Source: Paralithodes platypus (lineage: Eukaryota > Arthropoda > Malacostraca > Decapoda > Lithodidae). Taken from it: DNA of 64,000 nucleotides. A model generated the notes under the pieces. The model was not told the DNA's origin, did no database searches, and was given only the letters and a program-made list of their open reading frames with translations. The position numbers and the translations under genes were made by a program. Below, one piece after another: positions 33,412 through 43,070 of this stretch (position 1 is its first letter; each line of letters opens with the position of its first letter). Where the stretch lies: positions 8,928,023-8,992,022 of the forward strand of contig CM064552.1 of the NCBI GenBank assembly GCA_032716605.1. The letters are read 5' to 3'.

Positions 33412-33568
33412 GCGGGAGGAGTTGCGGGGACTTCTGTTGACGTGGCTCTGTTTCCGCTGGACACCATGAAGACCCGACTGCAGAGTGAGGTGGGGCTCAG
33501 GGCGTCGGGAGGGTTCCGGGGGATATACAGTGGATTGGCACCGGCAGCCCTTGCTTCCGCTCCTACAG
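33412..33568 (+). CDS. SLC25A26: SLC25A26-like mitochondrial SAM carrier, internal exon (repeat 1)
   Basis: This exon encodes the start of the first mitochondrial-carrier repeat: A-G-G-V-A-G-T-S-V-D-V, then the carrier signature FPLDTMKTRLQS (P-x-D-x-x-K), then GGFRGIYSGLAPAA. In the family this protein imports S-adenosylmethionine into mitochondria in exchange for S-adenosylhomocysteine across the inner membrane. The 5' splice acceptor is AG at 33410-33411 and the donor GTATGG follows 33568. Length 157 nt, so starting in phase 0 it leaves one base of a split codon, completed exactly by the next exon. The family has about 270 residues; this exon corresponds to roughly residues 13-64. The short N-terminal exon with the start codon was not found. 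It is carrier-like beyond doubt; assignment to SAMC rests on the P-L-D-T-x-K and following G-G-F-x-G-I-Y context. Confidence 0.88.
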
Positions 33569-34209
33569 GTATGGATTATTGTTGATAGGTGTTGGTAGAG
33601 GGACACAAATAATCTAAATTCTGTGGCTTTCATATTGATAGTAAACACACAAGAAGACACAGGCCAGCTGCAAGAGGACATAAATGTGGTGTTCAAGTGG
33701 TCCAGGGAAAACAATATGCAGTTTAATGAAGAAATTCCAACTACTGTAATATGATACAGAGATGATAATGTCGTTAAAGGGAACACAAATTACAAAACAT
33801 AATCCAACCACATTATTAAAAGTAAAGGCAGTGTTAAGGACCTTGGGGTGTTAATGTCTGAAAATACTGTATGGGATTCAAAGAACATAACCGGGTCAAA
33901 GTTGTAGCTGCGAAATGGCTAACAGGTTGGATTCAATGTTCATTTAATACATGTGGTGAATTGACGATGATAAAGCTCTAAAAATTCCTAGTGCTACCGC
34001 GGCTAGAATACTGTAGCATATGGAAGACTGGCATAATAGTCCCCCTATATAAGGGCAAAGGGGAAAGAGGAGTGTGTGGTAACCACCGAGGAATATGTCT
34101 TCTAAGCGTAGTAGGGAAGGTATACAGTAGGGTAGTGATTGAGAGAGTGAGAGTGAGAACGGAGAAATGGATAGGCGACGAGCAGGGAGGTTTTAGAAAG
34201 AGAAGAGGA

Positions 34210-34778
34210 AGTGATTGGAGAACTTGATAGTATTCTCAAAGGAAGAATGGTTAGCCAGGAAGTCAAAAAGTCACTGAGAAACAGTGTGCTGCTCCCAACA
34301 CTCTCGTATGGAAGCGAGACATGGACGGCAAGTGACGAGGACCTCTTCAAACTGAAAGCTGTGGAGATGAGCTTTTTCAGAATGGCAGCTGGCATGAATA
34401 GGCTAGATGGGCCAAGTAATAGGGAAGTGTACGAGTCCTTTGGAATGGAAGAGCAGGCTTTGGCCATTGATTGTGGTGTGGTTGAGTTGATAAAGAGAAG
34501 TACTTTGAGGTGGTATGGTCATGTTCAGAGAATGGATGAAGACAGAATGCCAAGAAAGATATATGGGAGTCAGGTGAGTGGAACCGCTAGTAGTGGAAGA
34601 CCACCTATGGTATGGGAAAAGAAAGTGGAAAAATATATTGAAGAAAAACTTCCACGTAGTGGAAGGGGAGGGGAGGCATGTCTTGACAAAGTAGCTTGGA
34701 GACGTTTCTGTCATGGCCATCCTCTAGTGGGCGTTTCCCAGGGGGAAACAAGGCGTCGGAGATGATGATGATGATGAT
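34210..34778 (+). mobile_element. LINE B 5'-truncated insertion inside LINE A
   Basis: Flanked by GAAGAGGA at 34202-34209 and 34779-34786. Encodes a C-terminal LINE fragment (34211-34765): NSVLLPTLSYGSETWTASDE, KAVEMSFFRMAAGMNRLDGP, STLRWYGHVQRMDEDRMPRK, SSGRPPMVWEKKVEKYIEEK, ending G-E-T-R-R-R-R. 3' end has the hairpin GTTTCCCAGGGGGAAAC, then GGCGTCGGA and (GAT)n. Confidence 0.92.
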
Positions 34779-34819
34779 GAAGAGGATGTGTAGATCAGAT
34801 TTTTACCCTGAATTGTGTT

Positions 34820-35971
34820 GTGGAGAAATATCTGGAGAAGAAACAAAAGGTGTATGTTGCCTTAATGGACTTGGAGAAGGCCTATGACAGAGTGGATAGA
34901 GAAGGTTTGTGGAAAGTACTTAGAATATACGGAGTAGAGGGCAAGTTGCTGAAAGCAGTGAAGAGCATGTATGAGGGTGCAAAGGCGGCAGTACGTGTGG
35001 AGAGTGAGCAGAGCGAGTTCTTTGACCTGAATGTTGGTTTGAAACAGGGGTGTGTGATGTCCCCGTGGTTGTTTACTGTATATATGGATGGAGTCATGAA
35101 AGAAATACTATCAAGAGCAGTGGATGTTGGTGTATCGCTGAAAAGGGAGGTAATTGAGTGGAAGCTACCTATACTGCTGTTTGCGGATGATACAGTTCTG
35201 ATGAGTGGTAATGAATGGGAGTTGCAGGGTCTGGTAAATGAGTTTGGAACAGTGTGCGAAAAACGGAATTTGAAGGTAAATGCGGGGAAGAGCAAGGTTA
35301 TGGTCTTCGAAAGGGGTGAAGTCACAGAGTGTGAGGTGAAGCTGAACGGTCAGGCTATGGAGATCGTCAACTCTTTTAAGTATCTGGGCAGTGCGTTGAG
35401 TAAAGATGGGACTAGATATGAAGTGCGGGAGAGGGTACAACAGGGGAAGAGTGTTGTAGGAACGCTAAAAGCAGTAACAAGAAATAGGGTGGTCAGTATG
35501 GAAGTGAAGAAGTCCTTGCATGACAGTGTGGTAATCCCGACACTGACTTACGGAAGCGAAGCATGGACGTTGGTTAAGAGACTCGGACCAAGAGTGAGAG
35601 CAGTGGAAATGAATTACTTAAGGAGTGCGTGCGGAGTTACATGGAGGGATAGACAGACTAATGAGGAAGTAAGAAGGAGGTGTGGTGTGGAGGTAGATGT
35701 GTTGGAAAGTGTGAAAAGGAACAACTTGAGATGGTTCTGCCATATGGAACGTATGGAAAGCGAGAGAATGACTAAGAGGGTGTACGAGAGCGAGGTGGAG
35801 GGACAGAGAGGGAGAGGTAGACCGAATGAGAGTTGGAAGGATGGAGTGAGGAAGTACATAAACGAAGGTGGTGCTGGTTGGGGGGAGGGGCGTCGACTGA
35901 CTGGGGACAGAGGTGCATGGGGGCGGTTCGTTCGTGGCCACCCCTTCGGGGATCACGGCGTCAGGCAATAG
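34820..35971 (+). CDS. LINE A reverse transcriptase and C terminus, open reading frame
   Basis: A 383-codon uninterrupted frame: KQKVYVALMDLEKAYDRVDR (RT block A), VGLKQGCVMSPWLFTVYMDG, catalytic FADDTVLM, GKSKVMVFERGEV, FKYLGSALSKDG, LTYGSEAWTLVKRL, VEMNYLRSACGVTWRDRQTN, LRWFCHMERMESERMTKRVY, ending G-H-P-F-G-D-H-G-V-R-Q. The terminal codons are also the 3' hairpin: the stop lies just before (GATA)n. The upstream RT part (34022-34201: K-T-G-I-I-V-P-L-Y-K-G-K) is cut off by LINE B, so the whole protein cannot be made. The C-terminal W-F-C-H differs from W-F-G-H of the minus copy. Confidence 0.8.
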   Translation: MEKYLEKKQKVYVALMDLEKAYDRVDREGLWKVLRIYGVEGKLLKAVKSMYEGAKAAVRVESEQSEFFDLNVGLKQGCVMSPWLFTVYMDGVMKEILSRAVDVGVSLKREVIEWKLPILLFADDTVLMSGNEWELQGLVNEFGTVCEKRNLKVNAGKSKVMVFERGEVTECEVKLNGQAMEIVNSFKYLGSALSKDGTRYEVRERVQQGKSVVGTLKAVTRNRVVSMEVKKSLHDSVVIPTLTYGSEAWTLVKRLGPRVRAVEMNYLRSACGVTWRDRQTNEEVRRRCGVEVDVLESVKRNNLRWFCHMERMESERMTKRVYESEVEGQRGRGRPNESWKDGVRKYINEGGAGWGEGRRLTGDRGAWGRFVRGHPFGDHGVRQ

Positions 35972-36123
35972 ATAGATAGATAGATAGATTAATATCCCCA
36001 TACAAAGCAGGGAAAATAAATGAATTAGAGAGTGTACAAAGGAACCTACCGTAAAACCGGGTCACTTCGGACTTGGGTCGTAACTTCGGACATCGGCGAT
36101 AACATGGAAATGCACTTAAATTA

Positions 36124-38194
36124 GTGTTCGATCATCACTGTCCAGAAGTAGAGAAGAAAATCATAGTACGAGATGATTCGCCCTGGTATAGCACTCGAGT
36201 TAAATTTCTTAGAAGAGCGCGTAGAAGAGCTGAACGTGAATGGCGGAAAAATAAAACAGACTCTACATGGTTGCAATACCTGTCAGCCAGAAGAGCTGTG
36301 GTCTACAAAATCAAAGATGAAAAGAAAGTGTATTATCAGGGAAAAGTTGACTCGTGTGGTAACGACCAGAGGAGGTTGGCTTCAATTGTAAACAGTTTAC
36401 TTGGAAAAACAAGAGTCAGCTTAAGACCTTCTGTACCTGATGCCGAGTTGGCTGCCAACTTTGTGGCATTTTTTGCTGGCAAGATAACTCGCATAAGACA
36501 GGAATTGGATGATGCTTCTGTTGGTGAAGAACTTTCAGTTGTACTCCAACCCCGACACATTCCTAATAATGTCCTCTCATCCTTTCACTCAGTAGAGGTG
36601 GACATGATCTCGTCCTACATAAGAACCCTCAATAAAACATTTTGCCCGTTGGATCCCATAAATGTTTCCAAGCTACCAAGAGTCTATGATCACACAGTTG
36701 AGTTTATTTCCAAAATAATTAATAAGTGCTTCTCTGAAGGTAGCTTCCCACATTCTGAAAAGCATGCACTACTCCGACCTACTCTAAAGAAACCTGGACT
36801 TGATGTTGAGAACATGTTGAACTATCGTCCTGTCTCCAACCTGTCCTTCATATCAAAGATATTAGAGCGTGCAATACTTGACCAATTACAACCACTACTT
36901 CAGCAGAATGAAACTATCCCAATTTTTCAGTCTGCTTACCGACAGCATCATTCAACTGAAACAGCATTGATTAGAGTACATAATGATCTAGTTGAGAACA
37001 TTTGCAATGGTGTGGCCTCACTATTGGTCTTGCTTGATCACTCTGCGGCTTTTGACACAGTGGATCACGAGTTGTTATTGAGTGATCTTTATGATTGTGG
37101 TGTGCGTGACTCCGCTCTCTTGCTTCTTGGGTCGTACTTGTCAGGTAGATCCCAGAGTGTGATGGTAAATCAAGTGGTCTCGGACTCGACACCCCTGCAG
37201 TATGGTGTTCCGCAGGGATCAGTTTTGGGTCCTATCCTATTTATAATTTATATTAGCAGTTTGTCTCTTCTGCTTCGTGCACATAATGTGACCTTTCACT
37301 TTTATGCAGATGACACCCAGATTTATGTGAGAATCACAAATATAGTTGATATACGGAGTAAGATGGAATTGTTGATGTCTGATATCAAGAAGTGGATGAG
37401 AGCGAGAAAACTTAAACTAAATGATGGTAAAACTGATATTCTCATCATCCGAGGAAATAGAAGAGCTGATGATATGGTAGGTGCCCTCTCCATCAATGTG
37501 GGTGGATCTCAGCTGCGACCGGCCAACTCTGTTCGAAATCTGGGTGTATATGTGAACTCCCGATTAGATTTCAAAGAGCATGTAAACCAGATAGTTAAAA
37601 GTTGTTACTTGCACATCAGAAATCTCTATTTGGTGAAGCCGTTTATAACCAGACGTTGCCTCCTGACGTTGGTTCACTCATTGGTCTTCTCTCGTGTTGA
37701 TTATTGCAATGCCCTGTTGGTGGGTCTTCCAAATTATATTTTGAAGAAAGTTCAGTCTGTTCTTAACAGGGCTGCAAGACTAATTTTTTGGTGTTCCACC
37801 TAGAACTCCTACTACATCTCTTCACATAGAACTGCACTGGCTGCCAGTAAGAGCAAGAATAGAATTTAAGTTGTGTTTGGTGACTTTTAAGGTTCTCAAA
37901 TTTGGTGAGCCTAGGTACCTTGCGGAGCTGCTCAGGCGCCCACCGGCACACCATGGTCTAGTTGTGCGTCATGACAATGACCCTTTTCGTCTTGATGAAC
38001 CAAGGGCTTTCCAGCAGTCTTCTTTCTTTGAGAGGTCATTCTCCTACATGGCTCCGAGGTTGTATAACAGGTTGCCGCTGTCCATGAGACAACTGAGTTC
38101 TGTTGAATGCTTCAAGAGACAACTTAAGACTTTTCTCTTTGAGAGAAGCTATGATCTTGAGAGAGGTGTCATGACAGATGGCTATAGAGTTTAG
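36124..38194 (+). pseudogene. L2-like LINE ORF2: RT and C terminus, one frameshift
   Basis: Starts in the linker (SPWYSTRVKFLRRARRRAER), then RT: HALLRPTLKKPGLDVENMLN-YRPVSNLSFISK, QSAYRQHHSTETALI, VLLDHSAAFDTVDHELL, YGVPQGSVLGPILFIIY, catalytic HFYADDTQIYV, MRARKLKLNDGKTDILI, VKPFITRRCLLTLVHSLVFS, RVDYCNALLVGLPNYILKKV. A frameshift at about 37800 moves to the C terminus: LHWLPVRARIEFKLCL, SYMAPRLYNRLPLSMRQLSS, CFKRQLKTFLFERSYD, stop at 38194. These are hallmarks of the CR1/L2 group. The endonuclease is missing. It is otherwise well preserved. Confidence 0.85.
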
Positions 38195-38371
38195 GCTATT
38201 TTGCCACTGCTGGTGATTGTTAAATGTGTGTTGTATATGAGCCTTCTTTTGATGCATTGATTTTTGTTCTTTTTTCTTTCTCTTTTCGAGCGCTAGTGAA
38301 TTCTTCGGAAAAATTGGCGCTTATGAGAAATAAGTAACATGCTTATTATTATTATTATAATAAGTAATTAG
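36124..38371 (+). mobile_element. L2-like LINE insertion in the pogo-type element
   Basis: 5'-truncated; ends with (ATT)n at about 38343-38360. A possible short target duplication AATTAG occurs at 36119-36124 and 38366-38371. Confidence 0.75.
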
Positions 38372-39650
38372 CCATTGTCATTATATAATGGAAACGCTTT
38401 TTATTTTTTATTTTGTGTGTGGTCCGTTTAGAGAAATGGCAAAGGAAGAGCATGTAAAAGCCCTAGGGAACTGACATGAGTATATGCACACGAACAAAAT
38501 ATTATATACAGTATACTGTACAGTATGACGAAAATTTGTACATTTTTCGCTACCCTGCCAAACTTCTATCACCCTGAAGAAATTTGTTTGTATGAATGAT
38601 GTTGTGACTGATATAATTTTGTAGTAAAATTATCAGAGACAACATCCACCAAAGGAAATTTGTTACACTTGTATAACGCTCTAGCTAGAACACTATCATT
38701 TAACCTATTGTGTTTTCCACAAAAAAAAATGGTAACTTCGGTAACAAACAAATTGTTTGTTATTATTTGCCCTATGAAAATAATTCATAATACTTGTCCA
38801 TCATTAAAATGGTGGTTAAAGATCAAATAATCATTCTCTGAGTCCAAAAACCCATAAACATATGATAATATGCTAACCGATTTATGTATTTAGGATAATT
38901 CTGGATATATAATATATATAAATTAGGAGAGGCATATATCTTGTCCCAAAAAATTATTATCTGCCGTAAGAAACACCAACACATACGTTATACCTATAAA
39001 AATGCTCAAATTCATAAAAATGTATATGCAGTGATAGAGTATACATACCTATATATTTTCACTAGGCCTAGTTAATTTTCGAGTTATTGATTTGACAGCA
39101 TTGGTTATTTTTCCTGCTCAATATTTTCTAAGAGTCAGTTCAATGCCTAACGAGAACAGATCCAAAAAGAATATGTGTTAAACATCCTATATAACCCCCT
39201 CCTATACTAATTATACAGGCCTAAAAGTATTGACTGTGCATTTTCCAGTAAGACATCGGACAGGAATAAGCAGCAATAATAAAATATTCATATAAAATAG
39301 TAGGAGCCGAAAAATGAATGAAATAAAACCACGAACGTACGTCCGAAGTTCCCCTTCGCTTGTCCGAAGCTATCCCAGGTTTCTTGGCAATCATTTTCCA
39401 TAAGAAGTCACTGATGTCCGAAGTTATCCATACATGTCCGAGGTCAGCAACTTTTCAAGGTGACTTCGGACACCATTTAGGATAAGGATAGCTCTCTTAT
39501 TATGGGGAATAATTTTAGGAGGCTTCCTGGATTACCACGCACTATCACCACACATCACTTGACCTAGTTATATCTCTATAATGTGTTTACAGTCAGGAGA
39601 TATCGTTAAAAAAACTTGAAAAATGTCCGAAGTTACACGGTTTTACGGTA

Positions 39651-39854
39651 TCTATCCATCTATCTATCTATTGCCTGACGCCGTGATCCCCGAAGGGGTG
39701 GCCACGAACGAACCGCCCCCATGCACCTCTGTCCCCAGTCAGTCGATGCCCCTCCCCCCAACCAGCACCGCCTTCGTTCATATACTTCCTCACTCCATCC
39801 TTCCACCTCTCTTTCGGTCTACTTCTCCCTCTCTGTCCCTCCACCTCGCTCACA
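39651..39854 (-). mobile_element. LINE A 3' fragment
   Basis: TATC tail at the left, then GCCTGACGCCGTGATCCCCG and coding complement of G-H-P-F-G-D-H-G-V-R-Q back to S-E-V-E-G-Q-R. About 200 bp, strongly 5'-truncated; it abuts the TA at the right end of the pogo-type element. Confidence 0.85.
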
Positions 39855-40330
39855 TATAAACTCAGTAAAACAGCTACACTTTTGGGAGTGCTTAAGATCA
39901 CTGAAGCTGTATACACTCGTTGGAGATTAGAAGGGAATGTTACTTAATAATATACACATTGAAAATCGCAGAGGGTTTAGTACATAACCTACATACCTCG
40001 ATAGTCATGAAATTCAGAGAGACTGGCAATGCGATATCCCCGGGATGAATAAACAGGGTTCTATGGGCTCGCTGCAAGAGGGTTGGTTATCACATAGAGG
40101 ACCGTGTCTCTTCAACAAACTCCCTCGTCGAGTATGAGACATGAGGGGCATCTCGCCTGACAGCTTATAAAGAGCCCTCGATTTCGAACTGCTAAAGGTT
40201 CTAGACGAGCCCATATTCACAGGGGAGCGTGTTGCCCCTTCGAACAGTCTGCTGCATCAAATCACCGCCCAGAATGAGGGGCGGCGCGCTCCTCAGTGCC
40301 ACTAGAAGTGTGGCGAACCCTACCTTAGGT

Positions 40331-40729
40331 GACCTTAGGTAGGTTAGAGAATGTATCTATAGGAAAGTTTATCAGGTCAGTTGACCAATTACATCACAGT
40401 TAGGTGGTTGATAATATTGCCTGAGGCACCAGTAAGGATGTCTGTAGTTTTGTCCCTTGAAGTGGCAGTTAGATGCCGGAACCAGAGAGTCCTACATAAC
40501 TGCTGTGTTGAAGATGGGAATTACTGTTTCAACAACCATCTGTAAGTGACTAGGGCTCTCACATGCATGCATGTATCTAAGCCTTTTAATAGAAATTTGA
40601 ATTTTTCTTGTAGCTTTTACACAGATTCTCTGCTAATGTTTGTTCTTTGCCTAGTTATCTTGCCTTGGAAATTAACTATGCAAGGATTACATTTGTAGCT
40701 GGGATTGTAATAAAATGGCCAGAGATAAT
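40331..40729. other. No recognised feature
   Basis: Mixed intronic sequence with no coding or repeat signal that I recognise. Confidence 0.4.
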
Positions 40730-41099
40730 GGGTGGATAGGACTCGTTAGCCTTTGTCGGCAACCCATCTAGGGTAGACAACCTTATAAAAATCCGGGTGG
40801 ATGGGACTCGTCAGCCTTTGTCGGCAACCTGTCTAGGGGAGTAAGCCTGATAAAAATCGGTACTGCTTATATAAGGGTGAAGCAGGTTAGTGGATGGACT
40901 AGCCGAACACCACTAGAAAAAGTGCTAAAAAGATACATAGAGGTCCTCGGGGTCGGACGGGTCCTAAATTGAGTGGTCAATCCTGTAAGTCCTTCAATAA
41001 ACTGGCATGGATAGGTCCACTTGGGGGCCTTCTGTGTATGGCCACCCTCGTTAAGGGGAGTGGGGCGTCCGGCAATAGATAGATAGATAGATAGATAAT
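40730..41099 (+). mobile_element. SINE2, full copy, (GATA)n tail
   Basis: From GGGTGGATAGGACTCGTTAG to ATAGATAGATAGATA, with hairpin CCCTCGTTAAGGGG and GGCGTCCGGCAATA before the tail. Possible duplication GATAAT at 40724-40729 and 41094-41099. The DIRS element starts immediately after. Confidence 0.8.
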
Positions 41100-41145
41100 G
41101 GGAGGTTTGACGTACCTCCCAACCTACCAAATAGGAAAACCTACT

Positions 41146-41446
41146 ATTTGGTAGTAGTCTTGGAAAATCCAACGTCAAGGCTATTAACCTAATTGCAATG
41201 ACGACTTGTCTATTTTGACTGCTATGTCGTCATTCCAACCGCGGTTAAAAAGAAAACGTCTAGAGTCTACTCCTTATCTTGCTCTAGGAGACGTTGTACA
41301 TTAACCAAAACTACCACCGAAGGTGAAAAAAGCATAGAAGAGAAGAAAAAGGGGTTTACCTTAGTTACCGCTTAAGGCCCATCCCGTGTTCCGTCATGTG
41401 CAGATCCCTGTCGAACGTGCGCATGAGCGACCCTCTCTTGTCATCA
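41146..41446. repeat. DIRS inverted terminal repeat, left
   Basis: GTAGTCTTGGAAAATCCAAC ... GACCCTCTCTTGTCATCA, reverse complement of 48823-49122 apart from a few changes near the outer end. The left end carries an extra 46 bp (41100-41145) not in the right repeat, as in DIRS1 where one terminal repeat is longer. Confidence 0.92.
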
Positions 41447-41508
41447 CATCTCACGTCAGCAGAAGAACGCGGATGGGCAGGGGTCTGGCGTGAGGGAGGG
41501 TATTATGT

Positions 41509-41622
41509 ACGTTGGATTTTCCAAGACTACTACCAAATAGTAGGTTTTCCTATTTGGTAGGTTGGGAGGTACGTCAAACCTCCCAATTTGTTAGTAGTCT
41601 TGGCAAATCCAACGTCAAGGCT
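41509..41622. repeat. DIRS internal complementary region
   Basis: 41509-41584 is the perfect reverse complement of 41100-41175 (76 nt). 41585-41622 is the reverse complement of the last 38 nt (49087-49124). In DIRS elements this fused complement templates completion of the circular DNA intermediate (established model). It defines both element ends to within one base. Confidence 0.92.
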
Positions 41623-41772
41623 GCATAACAAATAGGAGGAAGACATCCAAGCCCAACCTACCAAAAAAAAAAAAAAATTATGAATGACAAAGACACAATT
41701 GAAACAAGAGAGTTTAATAAAAGAGTGAAAACCTGAGGAGTAGCTAAAAATAACAGTTTTAACACATGCCCG

Positions 41773-43010
41773 TCATTCATAGTAATGCAAAAACATAGAC
41801 TTGTCTGAAACCAAAAAGGTACTGTACCCAAAATCCCTTTTCTTCAAAAACCAACAAAAACACTGAACACAAAAACAAAACACAATTTTCAATGTGGCAA
41901 AACCACTTATGTACTGGAACAATACATAATCCCAAACTTGCAATCCAGTGTTGCAAACCTGTACACCCCCCCCCCCCCCCTTTGTCAAATAAAACAAAGG
42001 AAAAGAACGAGGGACAAGGGGGGAAGACCAGGGATCTTCACCAGAGCACCAGGAAACACGACCCCCGAGAGCAATCACCGGCCGAGGGGGTCGAACACTG
42101 GACACGGAGAGGTAGGAGGAGATGAAGGAATTGATAGAAGACCACAAAACCGCTGAGGCGATGGCAGGTAAGGATCGACGTGGCAGGAACCGGAAGGAGG
42201 CAGCAAAGGATCTGACATCGTGCGCAGAACCCCTACAAACAGGGTGACGGGCACGAACGGTCCGACAAACGTGGCGGCCCATCTGCACCTGCGAGAGCCT
42301 CCCACCTGTCCGAGGAGACACCCACACAGCAGTACCCGAAGACGGCGCCACAGACGCAACAGAGGAGTGCAAGGCTGACACCGGGCACAACACATGGCGA
42401 GGATGCCCACGCCGTAAAGCCTGGACGGCGAAAGGCTGGAAAACGGGGGCCTCCCTCCCATGCGTGGTAACAAAAGGAGGGGAGGAGGCGAACGAGACGC
42501 CATGCAAGGACGGGGAGAAGCGCACGCAGTCCCGGGGCCGTGACAATGCCGCTAGTGCAGACACCCGATCCCCAGTGGCCAGAGCGACAAGGAAGAGTGG
42601 ACGCCCGAGCAACGGAACCGGCGTAGCGGCCCTTGTATACGTGGGTGAAGCCAGAAGGACCAGAGCCCGCCCCAGATCCCACTGCGGAGGGACCTGGCGC
42701 GGAGGCGGTCGATCCCGGAAGGCAGCCGTCAGGAAGGAATCCAGCTCCTGTGGCGGAACGACCAGCCCAGCGACGGACCCAAAGACCCCCCGGACGGCAG
42801 ACAAGTGGGTACGTATAGCGTCGACTTGAAAGTGACGTGTACGGAAGAGGTGAAACAAGGAGCGTAGGACGAGGGAAGGAGAGCCAACTGGCAGGCGAGT
42901 GGCCTGTAGCCACCTAGTAAAAGACCTCCAGCGGGACCCGTAAGTCCCCCAAGGAGAAGACGGCCAGGAACGCTGCAGGAAGTCAGTCAGGGCCCGGCCG
43001 GGGACCGGGA
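41773..43010 (-). CDS. DIRS tyrosine recombinase
   Basis: Open from a TAG near 43010 to 41773; the initiator is uncertain. N-terminal core-binding part: ALTDFLQRSWPSSP, SRWRSFTRWLQATRLPV, FHLFRTRHFQVDAIRTHLSA. Catalytic part: FLVALATGDRVSALAAL (first Arg), CPVSALHSSV, RGSAHDVRSFAASFRF (His-x-x-Arg), WSSINSFISSYLSVSS (Tyr nucleophile). All four R-H-R-Y positions are present. It integrates the circular DNA intermediate, replacing the integrase of LTR elements. Reads into low-complexity sequence after R-P-V-I-A-L-G-G, so the natural C terminus is probably shorter than the frame. Confidence 0.85.
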
Positions 43011-43070
43011 GCTACCGTGCCTCATGAACAAGCACGATGCGAAGGCCAACGAGGTCCGCAGGTCCCCAAC

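Larger units (their letters stand above)
34020..35990 (+). mobile_element. LINE A, second copy, with LINE B nested inside
   Basis: 5'-truncated; starts TGGAAGACTGGCATAATAGT, ends with hairpin, GGCGTC and (GATA)n at 35971-35990. Interrupted at 34210-34778. No target duplication is visible. Confidence 0.85.
36049..39648. mobile_element. pogo-type DNA element with TA target, interrupted by an L2-like LINE
   Basis: Ends CCGTAAAACCGGGTCACTTC and the complement of GAAGTTACACGGTTTTACGG are inverted repeats of about 25 bp, flanked by TA (36047-36048, 39649-39650). CTTCGGAC and TGTCCGAAG motifs recur inside both subterminal regions (36075-36095, 39340-39470). Without the LINE the element would be about 1.35 kb. 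No transposase was seen. The assignment to pogo/mariner-like is by TA and TIR style. Confidence 0.75.
33630..40330 (+). pseudogene. Old CR1-like LINE, copy 2, split by nested insertions
   Basis: Segments 33630-34019, 35991-36046 and 39855-40330 align in order with copy 1 (for example GATACAGAGATGATAATG, GGGTGTTAATGTCTGAAAAT, GGGTTTAGTACA, ACCGTGTCTCTTCAACAAAC). Frames are badly decayed. Inserted into it are LINE A (34020-35990), a pogo-type element (36049-39648) and a LINE A 3' fragment (39651-39854). Confidence 0.75.

Noticed and set aside
29706..40330. Segmental duplication explaining the two CR1-like copies
   Set aside because: Similarity stops at the element ends; flanking sequence differs, so two independent insertions of one LINE family fit better.
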